Source: Rubrobacter sp. | GTDB lineage: Bacteria > Actinomycetota > Rubrobacteria > Rubrobacterales > Rubrobacteraceae | Direction of reading: 5' to 3' | DNA length: 14,354 bases | NCBI GenBank assembly: GCA_016781885.1 | Contig: JADDPM010000051.1 | Span: 1-14,354 of the forward strand | In this document: positions 12,722 through 14,354 of the stretch, one piece after another | Layout of the letters: each line of letters opens with the position of its first letter | Position numbering within the stretch: the stretch's first letter is position 1 | Program-made: the position numbers and the translations under genes | Notes under the pieces: model-generated | What the model saw: the letters and a program-made list of their open reading frames with translations, nothing else | The model's database searches: none | What the model was told of the DNA's origin: nothing

Positions 12722-14005
12722 GTGACGCAAACGAGAAACGAACTGGAGACGTCCTCCGCCGACGCCCGGCTGGTGGTAGTTGGAGCGGGGTTCGCCGGGG
12801 GCTCCCTGCTGCGGAACCTGCCGCCCGCCCTCCAGCGTCCCGGCGAGACGCTCCTCGTAGACCGCGCCGAGGAGTATACGTTTATACCCCTGATCCACGA
12901 GGTCGCCGTCGGCCGCATCCACCCTGACAGCATCCGTATGCCGGTCGCCCCCCACGATGCCTCCTACAGCACCGTACGCGCTGAGGCGACCGGCGTGGAC
13001 CTGCAGAACGACACCCTTCTCACCTCCTCGGGCCCCATAAAGTACCAATACCTGGTCCTCGCGCCCGGCAGCGTCGCCATCCCGCCCCCCGAAGGGTTGG
13101 AGGAGCACTTCCAGACCTTCTGGAGTCTGGAGGACGCGCTCCGTCTGCGGAGTAGTCTGAACGCGTACTGGAGCGCGGCGCTGCACGGGGATGTTCCTCC
13201 CGGCGGGCTTACGGTAGACATCGTGGGCGGCGGGGCGACGGGAGTCGAACTGGCCGCCGAGGTCGCCGCCCTCTTCGCTTACCTGCGAAAGCGCTCCGCC
13301 CGCAGGCCCGCGCGGGAGCATAGGGTCGTGCTCCTGGAGGCGACCGACCGGCTGATGGAATGGCTCGACCCGTACTACCACAAGGTGGCGATGGAGGAGC
13401 TCGGGAGGCTGGGAGTCGAGGTATGGCTGAACTCGCCGGTGCGGGAGGCGGAGGTGTCGGGTGTGCGGGCCGGGGGAGAGTGGCTGCCTGCGGCGGTGCG
13501 GGTGTGGACCACGGGCGTCCAAGCGAACCCGCTGCTACGCGGCCTGCCCGGGGAGCACGACGACGCCGGTCGGGCACGGGTGGACGAACACCTGACGTTG
13601 CCCGGCCACCCGAACGTTTACGTACTCGGAGATTCCGGCATCTACGAGCATCCAGAGCTAGGCCCCTTGCCCCCTACCGCCTCCGTCGCGGTGCAGCAGG
13701 GGCCGTGGGTCGCCCGGGACCTCAAGCGCAGGCTCCGGGGAGCGGCCTCGCGGCGGGGACGTCCGCCCTTCCGCTTCTTCGATAGGGGCTACGCGGTGAG
13801 TATAGGTCCCGAGAGCGGTGTGGCGGACCCGCTCGGGGTCAGGACGCGGGGCCGCGCGGCCCAGGCGCTCTACCGGAGCGTCCTGCTCTACTTTATGAAG
13901 AGCCGCCGGGGCCGCCTCCTAACCGGCGCGGACTGGGCGATGGAGAGGACGCTAGGCCGCGTAGGCTTCGACTACGGAGGCCAGCGGCGAGCGGTCAAGG
14001 AGTAA
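12722..14005 (+). CDS. ndh: Type II NADH dehydrogenase (NDH-2), FAD-dependent
   Basis: This 427-residue monotopic flavoprotein would pass electrons from NADH to quinone without pumping protons, at the inner face of the membrane. The N-terminal Rossmann motif VVGAGFAG (19-26) binds FAD, GGGATGVELAAEVA (169-182) binds NADH, and GDSG (303-306) with the QQG at 325-327 completes the family pattern near the flavin and quinone site. The C-terminal region (about 375-415), with VLLYFMKSRRGRLL, is amphipathic and basic, as expected for membrane attachment. The GTG at 12722 has AGGAGG 9 nt upstream. It is preceded by an operator-like repeat array, so it is probably regulated. A related pyridine nucleotide-disulfide oxidoreductase remains possible, but the motifs favour NDH-2. 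Confidence 0.88.
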   Translation: MTQTRNELETSSADARLVVVGAGFAGGSLLRNLPPALQRPGETLLVDRAEEYTFIPLIHEVAVGRIHPDSIRMPVAPHDASYSTVRAEATGVDLQNDTLLTSSGPIKYQYLVLAPGSVAIPPPEGLEEHFQTFWSLEDALRLRSSLNAYWSAALHGDVPPGGLTVDIVGGGATGVELAAEVAALFAYLRKRSARRPAREHRVVLLEATDRLMEWLDPYYHKVAMEELGRLGVEVWLNSPVREAEVSGVRAGGEWLPAAVRVWTTGVQANPLLRGLPGEHDDAGRARVDEHLTLPGHPNVYVLGDSGIYEHPELGPLPPTASVAVQQGPWVARDLKRRLRGAASRRGRPPFRFFDRGYAVSIGPESGVADPLGVRTRGRAAQALYRSVLLYFMKSRRGRLLTGADWAMERTLGRVGFDYGGQRRAVKE

Positions 14006-14023
14006 GGCTAGAGAGCCACCCTT

Positions 14024-14296
14024 CTACACCGTCGTCTGCCGGGCGAGGTGCTTCTCGACGATCCCCGGTACGTCCCCGGGCTTCACGCGGGTGTACCAGA
14101 CGTCGTCCGGGAAGACGAATACTACCGGCCCCTCCTCGTGGCGGCGGGTGCAGGCGTTGCGGAGCACCGCCGACGGCGAGAGGCCCAGCCGCGAGACCTC
14201 CTCGCGAAAAGCCTCTAAAAGCTCGCCACCCCCTTTGGCCCCGCAACGACCCTCCCCCGGCGTGGCGCAAACAAAGATCTGTCGCGGTACTCCCAT
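14024..14296 (-). CDS. Thioredoxin-like [2Fe-2S] ferredoxin with a predicted 3Cys-1His cluster site
   Basis: The 90-residue protein matches the thioredoxin-like (2Fe-2S) ferredoxin family: QIFVCATPGEGRCGAKGG at the N terminus, EEGPVVFVFPDDVWYTRV (54-71) and VPGIVEKHL near the end. Family members bind the cluster with four Cys, two near the N terminus and a C-x3-C pair. Here C10, C18 and C49 are present, but position 53, where the fourth Cys belongs (CxxxCEEGP), is His, encoded by CAC. A 3Cys-1His cluster, as in mitoNEET, is the natural inference, though a lost cluster is possible. It converges on ndh with an 18-nt gap. The ATG at 14296 has AGGGG directly adjacent, too close for a normal ribosome binding site, and a -10 lies 6 nt upstream. 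Confidence 0.82.
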   Translation of the reverse strand: MGVPRQIFVCATPGEGRCGAKGGGELLEAFREEVSRLGLSPSAVLRNACTRRHEEGPVVFVFPDDVWYTRVKPGDVPGIVEKHLARQTTV

Positions 14297-14302
14297 CCCC
14301 TA

Positions 14303-14329
14303 ATTCTATTCCGCGAAAGGCTTTATCAA
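14303..14329 (-). promoter_or_regulatory. Promoter of the ferredoxin gene; leaderless or very short leader predicted
   Basis: On the minus strand TTGATA (14324-14329) and TAGAAT (14303-14308) match the -35 and -10 consensus at five of six bases each, with a short 15-bp spacer. The -10 ends 6 nt before the ATG, so transcription should begin at or just after the start codon. The last 25 bases of the window show nothing I can support. Confidence 0.5.
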
Positions 14330-14354
14330 AAGCCATTAGTTCCTTTGAGAAACC

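Noticed and set aside
12551..13522. 323-residue minus-strand frame
   Set aside because: It is antisense to ndh, which has full FAD and NADH motifs; composition is His/Arg/Pro-rich shadow type.

Overview
The window looks like a chromosomal segment of a high-GC Gram-positive bacterium. Gene content (class E-like sortase, type II NADH dehydrogenase, AI-2E permease, thioredoxin-like ferredoxin), frequent GTG/TTG starts, strong codon bias to G/C and leaderless-looking promoters all suggest Actinomycetota, with a Rubrobacter-type lineage my best guess. That placement is inferred from protein style; no marker gene or rRNA is present. I see no tRNA, rRNA, insertion sequence, prophage or CRISPR array.

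Layout. (1) 1-406: the last codons of a plus-strand gene, a likely terminator, a doubtful 57-residue minus-strand ORF and the promoter region of pepA. (2) 407-4163, plus strand: a tight five-gene run, leucyl aminopeptidase (pepA), metallo-beta-lactamase-fold hydrolase, MoaB-type molybdopterin adenylyltransferase-family protein, an 86-residue unknown, and a CPBP-family membrane protein that lacks part of the usual catalytic motifs. Two junctions overlap by 4 nt. (3) 4164-5250: a convergent spacer with a strong hairpin, then a class E-like sortase on the minus strand with a long acidic stalk and no substrate gene nearby. (4) 5316-7730, plus strand: an Fe-S uracil-DNA glycosylase of the family 4 type followed by a DrrA/NodI-like ABC ATPase and its ABC-2 permease, whose stop and start codons share one base. 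(5) 7819-8980: an N-terminally truncated YeeE/YedE (DUF6691) remnant on the minus strand and a plus-strand GNAT acetyltransferase. (6) 8993-12541, minus strand, read right to left: a small Cys-rich protein, a 73-residue membrane-associated unknown, an AI-2E family permease, a membrane-anchored alpha/beta hydrolase with an Asp nucleophile and a long disordered tail, and a DUF305 protein. (7) 12542-14354: an operator-like array, type II NADH dehydrogenase on plus, and, converging on it, a small thioredoxin-like [2Fe-2S] protein in which the fourth ligand Cys is replaced by His.

Most genes are housekeeping or envelope functions and no single defence or biosynthetic system is evident. The features most worth following are the 3Cys-1His ferredoxin next to the NADH dehydrogenase, the three-half-site inverted-repeat array in that dehydrogenase's promoter, a perfect 11-bp hairpin immediately before the AI-2E permease start codon, and a recurring promoter layout that predicts leaderless mRNAs.
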